A stretch of DNA of 64,000 bases from Plasmopara viticola (lineage: Eukaryota > Oomycota > Peronosporomycetes > Peronosporales > Peronosporaceae). Position 1 is the first letter of the stretch; each line of letters opens with the position of its first letter. Both the position numbers and the translations under genes were made by a program. The stretch spans positions 1 to 64,000 of the forward strand of contig MBPM02000042.1 in assembly GCA_001695595.3 (NCBI GenBank). The letters run 5' to 3'. Below are positions 44,660 through 57,849 of the stretch, piece by piece. The notes under the pieces are model-generated. The model saw only the letters and a list, made by a program, of their open reading frames with translations, did no database searches and was not told the DNA's origin.

Positions 44660-46910
44660 TCAAAATAAAAGAAACAGGCGATTCTGACCGCAAACGAAGC
44701 GAAATGTAATGGTTGCGCTGTTGAATGCGAGGCAAATTGGGGCATAATTGTTCACTCCGATGCATGAAAGAGGAAATCTTAAATTTCGTTCACTTTGGGA
44801 GAAAGCATGAACAGGCTTTCCATATCGGTTTGCGATTGCATCGCAAATCTGTTGCAGTGGCTCCCAATGACTCAATGATGCCGAGCTTGCCTTTGTCAAG
44901 AATTGGGCAAAAACTTCTTTGTAGTCATCAAAGTGCTGCGCAAAATGCAGGCGATCAATTTTCGGATGCGCAATCATCTCCTTGTATAATTCTTTACATA
45001 CAATTCAGTGACTTTCTAAGCGATTGAGACTAAATGGGATCGTGCGGAAGCCGCAATTTTCATCGCCATCCACATTCTGAGCTGATATCACATATGGCAA
45101 AATAACACAGAAAAGTTTCTGAAGGACATTACACTTCCGATTGGTATCATAAGCTGCTAACCCTGGCACGCGAAGTTTTCTAAACAGTCCTGCCAATGTT
45201 CAGTGAGGAGCATGTTCGCTGCGTATGACTCAGAGTACCAATTTTTCCACATCGTGCGCTTGGGCTTATCTACTTTTGGCTGTCCTCCCCCTTTACTCTC
45301 AACATACTCAAATGCAGACGCATCGCGTTTAATGCTTGTTGATACCTCCGGCCGTCCACGCTGGGCTGCTGTCTCTGTATTGTATCCGAGGCAAGGTTAT
45401 CTCAATCCTGCTCAGAAAGATGTTGTCTATGTGAAGGCAAGACCAACCCTTGTACTTCCTTAAAATGTCTGAAAAGCTTGGCATTATCTGCGGAGTAATA
45501 ACAGAGTGCAGCGAATATTGTGCGTAATTGTTAAGCCACCAGTCATTATGAAAGTGATCTTCTTGCAAACTTGTTTTGTTTCTGAGCAGCTTCTTGATGA
45601 GATCAGAACACGGCATACCTGCTGTGCTCATGAATGTTTGAGTGCAGTGACCAGCGCTCTCCATTGAAAGTGCCTGCTGATTTTGATTGAAAGCCTGCAG
45701 GAATTTGGTCAGTATATACCTCTGCAAGAGCTGGATGCAATGATCTAACTTACTTCATTCAATGCAACTGCGACTTTTTATGTTTACATTTGTCCTGAAG
45801 CTTCCACTAAGACATGAGAGAGATCATAGACAACTTTTTGGCTAATTTCTTGCCGCTGCTGTTGAGCCGCAAGTACAAGTTTCTCATAGACGTTTGCCAG
45901 ACCTCTTGTTAAAACTACAATCCATTTCTTAAGGATTGCATGGTCGCCTTCAACACGAGATGTAGCTACGTTTCCGGAGTGCTTTAATTCTTCGGTCCAG
46001 GCTCGGAAAAATATCTCTTTATGTGGGAATCACGTATTTTGCAGATACGTGTAGCCTTCGTCATTCTGAGGAGCTCTCAATTACCTTCAAATTCCGCTGC
46101 AATTGCCAATCGGCAGAGCTCGCGCCACCATAGAGCTTTATCCAGTTTTCTTCCTTCGAAAAGTGCTTATTGACATTTGCTAGAACATTCTTATTAATGC
46201 TTTGCACACAGAACATATTCCTCGCTTTCGGAAGAAAGAGCGAATTCGTAGTCATTGATGCCAAATCTCTGTCGGTGACAATGACGATCGACCCTGTGAT
46301 CTTTTTTGAAAAATACCCTTCATTTCCTTCAGTGATCAGAAAAATATTTTTCAATTATGCACTGCAAGAATGAACAACGAAAAGAAAATGGCTAGTTCGT
46401 GCACGTCACACTCATGAGACGGAGCAGCGGCAGTTGGAATATGGTGATCTCTTAGCTCTAATTAATAGTAAGCAAGAACCTAACTCAAAAAATTACACTC
46501 ACCTGTTGGTTTAGTATGTCGAATTTATGATAAGAATACCTCCGGAAGAAAAATCCTCGTTGGTTGAGATGCGAGCTTTTTGGCGCAACAATGAGGCGTG
46601 CAATCTGGTCAGTGGCACGATCTTGGTCAGCTTTGTGACAAATGGAATTTATTGTGAGGTGTCGAGTAAAGCTTCGAGAGGAGTACGGGCAAGAAAAGAA
46701 TGCGCTTTATTTTTTCATTTTATCCAAAAATGTCCTATCCAGTGGCAAGAAAAGCAAAATCTTAGTCTCATTGTACTCAAAATCAACCGAGGTGGCGCCC
46801 CACCCTTGGTGAGATCCATAATGTGCTGTGTTTGTGCGTTCATAAACGCCCTCGTTTCTAGGATTGCAGCAATATTCTCATCTGCTTCAGGGTTGTGAGT
46901 CGTGACCACT
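44660..46910 (-). pseudogene. Decayed Mutator-like (MULE) transposase with OTU-like C-terminal domain
   Basis: Minus-strand fragments in order resemble a MULE transposase. A segment TQHIMDLTKGGAPPRLIL (46820-46770) fits the pre-catalytic region. At 46290-46150 lies a VIVTDRDLA motif with a catalytic Asp and a CVQSINKNVLANV helix where relatives have the C-x-W-H-I pattern. At 46010-45930 is AWTEELKHSGNVATSRVEG. At 45640-45560 lies a Cys/His region (PCSDLIKKLLRN, then HNDWWL). The last part, 45100-44690, has DENCGFRTI and later a W...I...YGKPV pattern, as in OTU cysteine proteases. The His expected near the OTU end is not visible. Several frameshifts and stops make it inactive. No terminal repeats were found. 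Confidence 0.75.
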
Positions 46911-46999
46911 GACGCCCCAGTTTAGTGCAATAGTAAGATTCAGTAGTCGCTGGATCGGGACCGATCATGAACACATTAAGAGACGCGTTGGTGTTCGGT

Positions 47000-49900
47000 G
47001 AACTTTCCTTTTTTTCTTTGATTGCACCACCATGGGCGCAAGCAAGCTAAATCTTCCTCGTATCTCCCTGTTTGTTTGCCTTTGTGTGCAATTCAAGTAA
47101 CCATCTTCAACGCAGTAATCTGTATGGCCTTCTCCGCCTTACGGGTGTTATAGATGTATTCTGGGGGCGGTTGAAGCGGTATATTGATGGCGAAAGTTGG
47201 TCGCGCAGCTCAAGTCACAAGGGGGTGCAGCGATACTGGAAGGGTCTGTGTAGAAATACGGGGTGTGACCAAATCACAGCACAGTGGAGATTTGGCTATA
47301 CCAAAAAGGGTGGTGGCTTCACCGGCTCCCAAAATATGTTTTTATTTGCAAAATGATGGTTTAGCTTAAGGTCAAATTGCATTAATGGCGCATTATAGAA
47401 ACCGGGTTTAGGCTGCTGCTGTGTGAAATTTTAGCTCAATTGATTAAACGTACGTTACCTTTCAGCCAGTTTGTAGTATTTAAGGAAGATTATTTATTTA
47501 TCGTGAGGGGATTGATATCAACGATCCGATTGTATGTTCGTTCTCCTTCAAGTCCATGACCTTGGTGTAGTGGCACTTGATATTGCACGACTTATCGTTC
47601 CATTCACGTGTAACCTCTTGCGATATAAACGCTTGATCAATATATAAGAGCATAGTGCATCAGTACCTTGGCTTACCCGCCCCAATATTGCTCAACACAG
47701 CTTCCACAGCGGAAATCTCCTCTTATGTCCGGCCACCTGGCTGAAGATAGTCCGCTAGCGAAATGTCTAATCTACGAATCCGCACAAAGTGCGTCCAAAC
47801 TAAGGTAAAAAAAGACACTGCCGTATTGACAACAAATGATACATACTTCAAAGTATGCGCTGGATAACTTTCTCGTGCATCATCTGCATAGTGATCTAGG
47901 TGTAGTCGAACAACAGCTGTCTTAACAGAGGTTAAAACTCAGGCAAGCTTAAAGTACTTGCCGATCCATCTTTGCCTAAGCCAGAAATTATATGCTAGTC
48001 CATTTAGGTCGGGTCAGAAGCTTATTTGACAAGCCAATTTGTAAAACACGCCGATTTGAAACCTTTCCTAAGACTTTCACTTTAGCAAAAATGCAAAAGT
48101 CGCGCCGTAAATTTCCTCGACCGCAATCACAGCTGCACCACTAAAAATTGGCAGACGGCCAGCTTTCGTACGCATCTAATTGAAGCATTGCGGTCACCAG
48201 AAGTAATTATTTGTCGCTTGGAACAACGACCTGACCAAAATAAACTGTAATCATGCAAGTGGGTATAAGAAATTGCAAATTTGACCCTTCGATCGAACTG
48301 CCCATGTTGCCATAGCAAATTTGAATAACATTAACAGTAAGAAAACGAATGAGAGCCTAGAAAACTCATTTGCGATTTGTATACGCAATGTCTGTCCGAA
48401 ATTTAAATTTGTCGCTCGCTAGAAGATCGTGTGCCTTTACTTACACTCGCATAGGCAAGGTCATGTCGACCGATGGCTCCGAGGGGCAAAAAACTTGCCA
48501 TACTTGGGTTAGCAGATGTCACGACTAAGTATATACATGCTCATGTTTATTGAGTACTGACACAATTTTAGCAAATTAAAGGCACAAATCATATGGTCTG
48601 TCAGCAGAGCAAAATTGCAAGCTACAAGTTTTGTCCCTCTTGCCAACTACTACATCAAGTCTCACTGCTTTTTCGGCTACATCTTTGCGCGTCTATGTCT
48701 TTGACATGTGCGCTATGAAAAACTCGGTCTATTATCACTTGACAACATTTGTACCCTATTTCCTTGCAATATCACATTAGCGCGAATAGAAAAATTAAAA
48801 AAAGCAACTATTTAAAGGTCACGCTACGCGATCCACATCTTTTTTCACTCTTTTACACAGTAAAATTACTTAAATCAAGCTAAAATGAAGTTTGTCGCTA
48901 TTGTAAGCTGCTCTTCCAGCTGTGGAAGACTAAACAAAATGGCGCGCATTCACGCATATTACCCGTTTAGAAGAGTTGTACAATAGTGACGGGACCACGC
49001 AGCACCTTAGACGGGGAGAGCGTATGGTTCAGGATGTGTTGGCAAATGATCACTTGCTATCCTTGGCCCGAAGAGGAACAAAGTATTTAAAAAAAATGCG
49101 GTTGAAGACTGATTTATCGTATTCAACATTAATCCTATTCTAATTTTGCGAATAAATTTATAAATGCACTAAATTCGACTCTATGATCAAAGTAGGAAGA
49201 ATTGGCTTCCAGATATTCTTCAAAATACGTTAGTACGCGTACCGAGATATATATATATATCGATGAAGTTTTTGCCATGGGTCAGTAGTCATCATTTCGA
49301 GTCAGATCATTTTTATAGGAAGCCAGCTTTTTTACAAAGAGTAAGCTGAGTCCAAAGACTGTTTCGCCTTTCACAGATGCCACTGCACCATAAAAGCCCT
49401 CTCCACTTTTGATTGTGCGTAAAATAAAAGCTGCGACGGCAACAATGTCGCTTTCAAAGCTTGCGCCTCTACCGTGGGCAGTGAGCCTTTTGTAAATTAC
49501 CCTTAAGAAAGCCGCTCAACTACAAAAAGCCTTTTTGGAAGATTTCTACGTTCTCGAAGCAGATAATAGGCGTCTATTATTCTTCCTCTCTCATTGATCT
49601 ACAGACGCCCCCGCTGAGCATAGAAAACACACTGTTGGCCCTTTGCCCTTTAGGGTCGCAAAAAGCGTCAGGTAAATAAACTTGTTGTTGTAACAATCTT
49701 ATCGCCAAGGTTTACGTCCCTGAAGTTGTTTACTAAGCTGAACGTCAGACTCGTCGGATAATGATAAAGCCCCACATAAATGGACTGGGATTTTAATTAC
49801 TTTAAGGACAAATCTTTGACCTTGATGCTCTCGTTAATGAGGTAATCTTCAACAGGCACTACGTGAGGTCAAAGATGACAGCCCTCAGTACATCCTTCGG

Positions 49901-52500
49901 GTATGTCTAGCTCCCGAAGTCAATAAAGCAGCGAGTAAGGGCCGTCTTCCGGTAAACATCGACGCAAATTTCCATTTGATGAAAGCTACACTCACTCTCT
50001 GAATAAAGATTTCGATACGGAAAAGAATTACCTTTCGTATAGGTATTACACGTATCCAATACAGGCTATGACACCAATAAGCAAGCTCTTTCGATCTGCT
50101 CGCCGTGAGGACTTCGTGAACGTTACTCCTTGTGTGGCATTGACAAACATTGATAGGCTGGATGGAAGTCATTGTTCTTGGTGCTACCTTTTCTGTTCTT
50201 ATTGGACCGCATCAAATCGCTCTTCAACAGTTCACTTGTCGCCGCAAGATTAAAGACAGACGTAGCTCGCGCCTAGGATAGATAAGTTAATCCTTAGTTT
50301 CTTTTCCCACCACAATTCTATTAGAAAACCTTTTTGTAATTGGGTGAGCTCTAGGGTGTCACAAACGCCAAAATTTACAAAGTGTTTCATCCCTGTGATT
50401 CAAAAGTGCAGTTCAACAATTTAGGAATTTGGAGATAAAGGGACTTTGATGACGTCGGCATTGGCATAAATTTAAGCTGGCTGCTGAGAACAAAAGGTCC
50501 GAGCGCGGATATGAAGTCACTTGTAACAAGCCGTAACGCGCAGCCAAACTATAGCAGCTTACATACAATGCGCCGTTGCTTTTTAGTACCAGTTGGAATG
50601 GTCTTCAATCAGTCAAATCGCGCAACAACCACGCTGCTTTTAAAATTGCTTCTGCCTTTCATGAGAGCTTATCTCCTTCAATGCGCTCTGACCTGAACAA
50701 TAGTCTTACATTGGTGCTCAAGAAGTGTAAAAAAGGACGCTTTCTTTGGCTTTGGTCAGCAGAATCTGGACTTCTAATGTATGTACTTGAGATTGACATC
50801 AAGGTTGACCTCAGTGGCTTCAGTGTAGTGACCCGGACCCGTAGGCCATTGAGGAGGAACATTCTTCTATGCCTATGTAGTCCATAGGACTGCAGCACTG
50901 CCTATCGCTAAATTTCGGAATTACGTCGAGAAGTCATTTCCTTTCGTAGTTGCTTTAAACCTCAACTGCACTTAAAGCGCACAAATCAACTATATCCTTG
51001 CAATTTTTGCGATAATGGCTATGGACACTACTCGCAAACGTACATCTGCTCGCACTCGCCTTACCACTAGCGTCGGACGCGGATACAATGCTTTAAAGAG
51101 AGATTGGATCCCGTATGACTTATGAGACTCGGAGCTAGAAAATTAGCTAATCTATTCGGACAACCCACAGAAAATGAAGGGTGAGTTGACATCGTCTTGG
51201 GGAGACCGAAGGTATGAATCAATGTTTCATTTTGCTTGAAAATACCTTACTTGCCCCATCGACGGTACGTCTTTGAAACCAGCAATATAAAATAAACAAA
51301 TTTAAACGCGTTTGATCGATTTTGTAATTTGGGCCGAATTTAATCCCACCCAAATTATATATATAAGATCTAACAACTATTTTAAGAGAAGACTCGTCTC
51401 ACAGTAGAGTCAGGAAAGGAACAGCGCGTTCGTGTCGTTTTCCTCTTAACTGGGGGCTAGCAAAGCTTTATGATATCGTAGGTTAGGTATATACGAAGAC
51501 GTAAAGCTCAGTGATGCGCAAATTGCACTATTTAGTGCAATCTTGATCGTAGGTAACTTGCTGGTGACGTCTCAGCGCACATACTGCGCAGTATGTCCCG
51601 CACACCGCTTAACCTTATCGTCAAATAATATTTCTGAGGATGTCTGCCGTCGACATCCGCAGGCAGGCTCCCGGTAGCCAAAGCAACATTTGCCAAAAGA
51701 TAGCATGAACCCTGGACGAACCATTGTGACCGCTAGGCCATGAATATTAAATATTGTACTCCTGCAAAGACTATATATTTCAACCAACTATTCTGGTCGG
51801 GAAGGTACTAAATATAGTATCTCGCCAAGACAGCACGCAGATACTAATATGCCCGTAATGTCAATGACTTCCAGCAAGCCAAAAAATATGTTGAGGCGTA
51901 TGGACTTCTAGCAATTCGTCAGTTTATTGATTCCTATCAAGAAGACGACATATGAGCTGCAGGTTGACCTCCTGGTGGATGTCACAGGCAAATACAAAGT
52001 CGGCCGCTCACTTGTAGATATAGAGAATGTCTCTGGATGTATATTGAACTGCAGGTCTTTGTCATTCGCAGAAACGACTTAGGCCGGAACTTCTGGTTTT
52101 TCCTTGTAGTGAAGATCCCGTTTATTCACTCATCGCAACGCAGCTAAGATCGCTAGTATGTTATCAACTAATCGACCTTGACATCTACGCTGCAATGAAC
52201 ACTAAGGTCTCTAAATTGTCAGTCATTCTACAGTCCTGACAACTCCAACTACTGACAGAGCCTTTTAAAATGCTAATGCTGCCCAGCTCATAATTTGGCT
52301 TGCACAAAAGCGCATGAGCAAACCCATTAAGTTTCCAGGTTCTTTTTCTAGTACAGAAGGGGTTTCTGCGCAAAAGAATCACCAATTTAACACTTCCAAA
52401 AAAAGGGAACGTGCTTGTTGCTGTTCTCGGAGACGTATGTTACGGAATGTATTGTAAAGAGTTATAGCCCAGGTAATGCGATCAAAGCTTAAGCCGCGCG
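47000..52500. other. Repeat-rich DNA, no recognisable gene
   Basis: The minus strand at about 47650-47500 stays open for about 50 codons with a coding-like composition (DQAFISQEVTREWNDKSC) but resembles no family I know. A (TA)n run lies at 49248-49260. All other frames are below 105 codons and unrecognised. Confidence 0.4.
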
Positions 52501-52530
52501 TTTTTTTCATAGAACTTCTTGGCATGAACG

Positions 52531-54240
52531 GTGTTGATCTGTCTGGCAGCGATAAGCTACCTGGACCTTAACGAGAGACTTACTTACGTCCTTCGAGGAC
52601 AAAAAGTGCAGATGATGGCATGGACGAAAGTGTCGTATACGACGGTGAATAAATTTTATTTGCCATCAAAGCCAGGACTGGAGCCTTCAAAAGGCTCGAC
52701 TAGGTATAAAAGCATTATGGTGCTGGAACTTCAGCATTACTTAATGGCTATTTTCATTGATCGGACAAAGGCTTTGCGAGACTCAGTGCACTGTATAACG
52801 TACATCCAGACGTCTTGCTCAGCGACAGGCCATTCCTTGGTATTTGTTTTTGTGCACGTCCCGTTGTACTTTTCTGCTTATCATTATAAGACTTCAGTCG
52901 CCACTTGCCAGTCGGGTTTTAAGCGCAGGAAGTCGCTGACCACTGCGCAAACTTCGACTCCTGCACCACGCCATTATTTCTCACTGTCATCGTGACAAAG
53001 TCCTACTTTTCAAACCAATCACAGGGATTTAATCATCTCCAATTGGGAGCCTTGCTCTTACCGATGGCCAGCATTTTCGTGGCTTGAAGGTACAACTTCT
53101 GCCACCAAACTTTTAAAGCACTTGGGCGAGGCAAAGGTTCACTTCGTCGTGTGCTCAGTCGACACAGACACTAATTATGCGTTTTGGTATGCTGCGGCTA
53201 AAGAAGCGGTCGTTTTTTTGCTCGTCGCCGTCCCTTATGTCCAGGGAACTTGATCTAAGTCGGCAAATATCTCAGAAGATGAGAAACTTCACTTCTAATA
53301 CCTTCTGAAGGGTCATGCTTACCTGTTACTGCTTTCTTTTGATAAGCGTACATCGCCTTTTCCGACATTGTTGGTCCTTAGTGCGAGATGAGTCTAATTC
53401 TTTCATGAGCACAGTAAACTTGACGTATTCGGAGTGTCTTGCGTCGGATATAGGGTTTATAACTCTCTGAGCTCGTGAGCATATCAATGAAGTATACACC
53501 TTCTTTATGCAGTCAAGAACGTGCGGGCATTGCGAAAAAGTCAAAACTCGGCGAAAAGGATGCTTTCATAAGTTTTTTACAGGTTTCCAAGGCACAAAAG
53601 GCTCTTATGAAGTTGGTCTACGGGTGGGTGTCGACGGCCTTCCAGGTTGGCAAAGTATAAGTGTCTCGTGTAAGATCATATGTGCTGCCAAAGAACAGCG
53701 TGTAAGTTTTGTGTCGTTTGCGTTATGGTCACATGGGTGCCGCATTTATCAACACACTCACACCCTGAACTGCTGACCTACTTAGAAACTTGCCACTGCT
53801 TTACTGCTTATGTCTGTCGATACTGTTTCAGCCAATTCATTTGACCTTGTAGATAGAGATGACACAACTCTCGCGTGCTCTCGGTTGCTACTTGTCATGT
53901 ACAGTAGCTACGAATGCTCCAACTTTTTGATACGTCTTCATTGAAGACAAAGGACAAAGGATCTATTCAGAAAGTTGTCCATTTTGGCGCTCGAAAGTCT
54001 GAACGACGCGGCAAAAACTTTCTACGACTTCATCTTGCAGACTAAACTGCGGTATACAATCTTCCTTCATCTCTCGATGAGCTGTAGTGGTTTCGAAAAC
54101 GTGCCATACGGAATTAGCGTACAAGAGATACTTGATACAGCAAAATGAGCAACAAAATTAAGCCCTTTTTAATCGTGTTTTTAACATACTGTAATTACTA
54201 AGGGGATGCGAGTGGCTATCCGACCCAATTTGGGACCGGG
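52531..54240 (+). other. Possible remnant of an unidentified gene
   Basis: A 154-codon frame (52531-52995) is followed by open pieces in other frames on the same strand (53000-53250 and 53507-53776). Composition looks more coding than the 47-52 kb DNA, with segments like KLLKHLGEAKVHFVVCSVD near 53110. No conserved domain was recognised; intact ATG, stop and splicing could not be assembled. Confidence 0.3.
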
Positions 54241-54457
54241 CTCTGCACTTTATCAGGCACAATGACTTAACACGCATGTCAACGCCAAGTAAGCGCTGGC
54301 CCTATTTTTGCATTGTTCTGATTCTCGCTAAAAGTGGTACACTTGTCTCTTTTTTTCAAAAAGTCTTATCCGACAACGGATCTGCTTGCAAAAATACCTT
54401 GTACCAACCATCAAGCGCTCATTCTTACACACTCCATTTCCAAACTTCTCGACGGCA

Positions 54458-55507
54458 ATGGTCGAGTCAACTGCTCGCCACTCTGACGTTCAAAATGAGC
54501 TTGGAACGCTTTTGCCGAGCTCTTCCGACGTGACGTGGCAAGGCAAATTGTATGCAGTGGACAAGATTGGACGCAATTGGACATTTGACAATAATCAAGA
54601 CGACGAGAAATCCATCAATGATCATCAGCAGGCTTTCGAGTCTTTGCAATTGAAAGATAAGCCTCTGGTGTATCCGACAATGGATAAAGTGCAAGTGTTG
54701 CAGAAGGAGGTGATGCAGTTAAAGCACCGTGTCTCTCAAATGGAAGTCGAGCACGCTCAGAGCCTTGAGAGTTTAAAAACCAAGCTTCAACACACCATGG
54801 ACACGCACCTTGAGCTTGAGCAGCGGTTAAAGGCGCAATTGCACAATGTACTGCAAACGCAGCAAGCAGCTGTGGACAAGGCACGGAATGTGCGCTCGGT
54901 GTTGACGCGAATTTCAAAGTGGATGCATCAAGTCCAGGAAGCAGCTCATATCGAGCGATTTCGATTTCAGGGCAAGGGCGTCGCGCATGATTTTGAACTT
55001 GGAGGGACCCCACGGACTGAGGCGCCTTACCAACTTTGGTCCAAGGGTGTTCGTTTTGCAACGAATGTTGCAGCGTGCGAGGAGTCTCCAACGCGAGAGC
55101 ACGAGAAGAACGAAGAGGTTTTGAAGGAAGATGTACCTCCTTTCGGACGTGGTCGAACTCGTGCGAAAAGTCTACCGGTACGTGGTACGTCGACTGTTGG
55201 GTACACTGTACCCTCTCCATCGTTGGAAGGTGGGCAAATGACAATAGACGGCTTGTCTTCGGTCGGCTTTGGAGGTTCACGAGTAGAGAAGCAAAGTGCA
55301 CGTTCCATTCTATCATACTGCGCTCAAGTAATGTCGACATCGTTATCTAGTGTACGTTCGTCCCCGTCACCTTTATCAAAAGTCGACTCGGTGTGGCAAG
55401 TCCAGCCCGTCGAACGTGGCGTCGACGAAGAAACTGGCCAATGCTTGTCTACTCCAACTGATCCGCAAAATGTGGTACTACCAAACCTCTCCATCGGGCT
55501 GTTTTAG
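54458..55507 (+). CDS. Coiled-coil protein of unknown function
   Basis: A 349-residue protein counted from the first ATG at 54458; the frame is open upstream to about 54386 without an ATG. Residues about 74-165 form a strong coiled coil (MDKVQVLQKEVMQLKHRV and following heptads, Glu/Gln/Lys-rich). The C-terminal half is low in predicted order and Ser/Pro-rich (SLSSVRSSPSPLS, TPTDPQNV). No catalytic motif or signal peptide was seen. It ends 73 bp from the convergent DNAAF4 stop, so the two transcripts probably overlap at their 3' ends. Base composition is higher in GC than the flanking DNA, as usual for oomycete genes. A cytoskeletal or centrosomal role is possible from the coiled coil only; the family is not recognised. 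Confidence 0.75.
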   Translation: MVESTARHSDVQNELGTLLPSSSDVTWQGKLYAVDKIGRNWTFDNNQDDEKSINDHQQAFESLQLKDKPLVYPTMDKVQVLQKEVMQLKHRVSQMEVEHAQSLESLKTKLQHTMDTHLELEQRLKAQLHNVLQTQQAAVDKARNVRSVLTRISKWMHQVQEAAHIERFRFQGKGVAHDFELGGTPRTEAPYQLWSKGVRFATNVAACEESPTREHEKNEEVLKEDVPPFGRGRTRAKSLPVRGTSTVGYTVPSPSLEGGQMTIDGLSSVGFGGSRVEKQSARSILSYCAQVMSTSLSSVRSSPSPLSKVDSVWQVQPVERGVDEETGQCLSTPTDPQNVVLPNLSIGLF

Positions 55508-55580
55508 ACGTCTGTACCACTTTTTTATCAATCAAGCCTTTTTAAGTTATAATTCTGTGCTTTGGTTTAAGTACCGCATG

Positions 55581-57817
55581 TTAAACGCGAAGTGGAGGCA
55601 CGTCGCACTTGACTTCCGATTGCTTTCGTTCATTCCGAACGTTCGCTAAATCCGCCTGTAGAGCTTCGTTCGATGGATCCAGTTCGACGCTTGCCGCAAA
55701 GTCTTGTTCCGCTAGTAAGATTCATCAAAAACAGCACCATCAAACCCCACGCAAACGTACCACTTGTACCATCACTTCGTACCTCTGTCCCAATCGCGCA
55801 CCAACTCAAACCCAGTGGCCCGTCGTACCAGCGTCTTCACGACCCACTCCCGCCGTGCCAGTGAGCCAGTCGCTGGGTACGCTGCGAATTCCACGACGTG
55901 AGGCGCTTGAGCCACGTCTCTTTGCAACAAGGCCAGCGCTTGCGTGCAATCTTGGATACATTCCATGGCACGCTGTTGCATCAAGTAGCACGCGGCTCGA
56001 TTGGACAAGCTTGCAATGTTGCATGGGTGCAATTGCAAGGCTTTCGAGTACACGTCAATGGCCGTGGCTACGTCGTGGCCATTCTTGACCAGGTCGTCTC
56101 CCTGTCGTTTCCATTCCTGGGCCGTGGCCATGGCCACGAGGGTCCTGAGATCCTCTTGCAGGTGCGGATGACGAGGGTCTAGAGTACACGCGACACTGTA
56201 GTCGGCTCTGGCGTGATCGTAGCGTCCAAGCCGACAAGCGGCCGTCCCCCGTCGTACAAAGAGTTTGAGCTTTAAGCGATGCGACGGGATCGCGCGGTCA
56301 GTGGCATCGCGTGTATCCGGCAGGTACGTTAGCGCCGTGGTACAATCATTGACGCATTCCTACACACTTCTTGTCATTAAGAGACAATAGCGATGAGGTA
56401 AGGCGTCCTCGTACCTCGAAATTGCCACTGGCAAGCAAACAAGCAGCACGATTCGAGACGCACGTGGCCAGGAAGACCGTGTCGTGACGTGGTCCGGCGT
56501 TGAGGGCGTCAGTATACGCATGGATGGCACTGGCAAAGTCCTTGGCATGGAAAAAGTCGTCGCCTTTGGCTTTCAACCACATGGCTAAGTACACAGAGCG
56601 TTAGGATGGACAGGCACAGAGTGCATAACGAGAGCACAAAGAGACGCACGATCGGTTTCACTTATGTCGGCAGTGGCTGAGCGAGCGAGATTTGCGTGGT
56701 GATGGAGGTACTTGCGGTTCTTGAGCAACCAATTCTCCTCTTCCATTGCTTTGGATTCGCGTGATGGGGTTGGAAAGACGCGAGGGGTAAAGCACAATTG
56801 GGATTGGACGCATGGTCGAGGAGGGGGCACGTCAAGATCGTCGGATGTTTCATTGCTCGCACTCATCTGGACGGCATTATGTGGATGCAATTTTTGCGCT
56901 TTTGCATCGTTTGAAGGAGCGCTGATGCCTGTATCGCCGCTTTTTGGATGTTGCTGCGTGTGTGAAATGTCAAAGCTGCCATCTGCTGTCAACTCGATCA
57001 CGTCGTCGCGACTCGAGACACCCCTTGCTTCGCTTTCAAGACAATCACTCGGTGACTTTGAGCCGTTAGGATGGTTCTTGGGCATGGCGAGATCCCTGTT
57101 TGAAGGTTTACAGACTTTTTTTTGAGCGCGTTTTTGCTCCAGCTCCAAGTTCTCCATCTGCTTTTCCTTTTGAACGTGGAGATGTTGAATCGACTCGTAC
57201 AAATTCCGCTATTCATTTCAAATTCATCATTCATCAGTCAGCAAGCACGAACCCAGCACAATGGCACACGTCTCTACCTACCTCTTCTCGATCTTTCTCG
57301 TCGGCTTTGAGATCCGTTAAGATTTGTCGGTTCGTATCGTCCACGGCCATCTGGGCCCGCAGCGTCTCCTTTTCCTCTGCATGTCGCTTCTCCTTTCGCT
57401 TTTCACTCAGTGCCCTTTCACACACTCGTTTTCGCTCCATGGACGCCTCTCGCCGTTCTCGAGCCACACTTTTGGTGCCTCGAAACTGAAGCTCGTGCCA
57501 GACGCGAGGATGAACTTTTTTCACGGATATCCGAAGCACGTTTGACGCGGGAAGGCTCTTTACTATGGTCGACGCATCATCCACAGCATCGTAGAGATCC
57601 AATAGCAGTACATAGGGTGCAGCGTTGATCTTGATCACGAGATCGCTCACTTTGCGTCAATATCGACGCGAGTCAGTGGGTGGTACAAGGGCAAGAAAGT
57701 GCAACCAATGCTCGTACCATAGATGTCAATGTGGCGCAACGCAATGCCAGGCAATTGCAGCTCTAGACCAAGACTACTCGCGTCTTGTTCCCACGTGTAT
57801 CGTGGCGCGAGTGGCAT
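55581..57817 (-). CDS. DNAAF4: Dynein axonemal assembly factor 4 (DYX1C1), six exons
   Basis: DNAAF4 is a cytoplasmic HSP90 co-chaperone-like factor that preassembles axonemal dynein arms. Exons on the minus strand: 57817-57718, 57649-57282, 57208-56662, 56584-56415, 56359-55783 and 55711-55581. All five introns (55-77 nt) start GT and end AG, and the joined frame gives 630 residues. The N-terminus is a CS (p23-like) domain (YTWEQDASSLGLELQLPG, then SDLVIKINAAPYVLLLDL), followed by a charged coiled coil. The family motif FTPRVFPTPSRES lies at about residue 296. The C-terminus has two sets of TPRs, with SNRAACLLASGNF, RRGTAACRLGRYDHA and SNRAACYLMQQRA. The exon boundaries were chosen by frame and splice sites, not by transcripts. 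Identification is firm from domain order and the motif. Confidence 0.9.
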
Positions 57818-57849
57818 CTTGTCGGGCGTTTAAAGAGGCGTAAGAGGGC

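Noticed and set aside
49240..49265. TATATATATA run as a promoter
   Set aside because: No gene starts nearby; it is a simple repeat.
54615..55340. 241-codon minus-strand ORF
   Set aside because: It is antisense to the coiled-coil gene; the plus frame has clear heptads, and the minus frame has no pattern.
56712..57125. 137-codon plus-strand ORF
   Set aside because: Shadow of the DNAAF4 exon on the opposite strand, which has the conserved FTPRVFPTPSRES motif.
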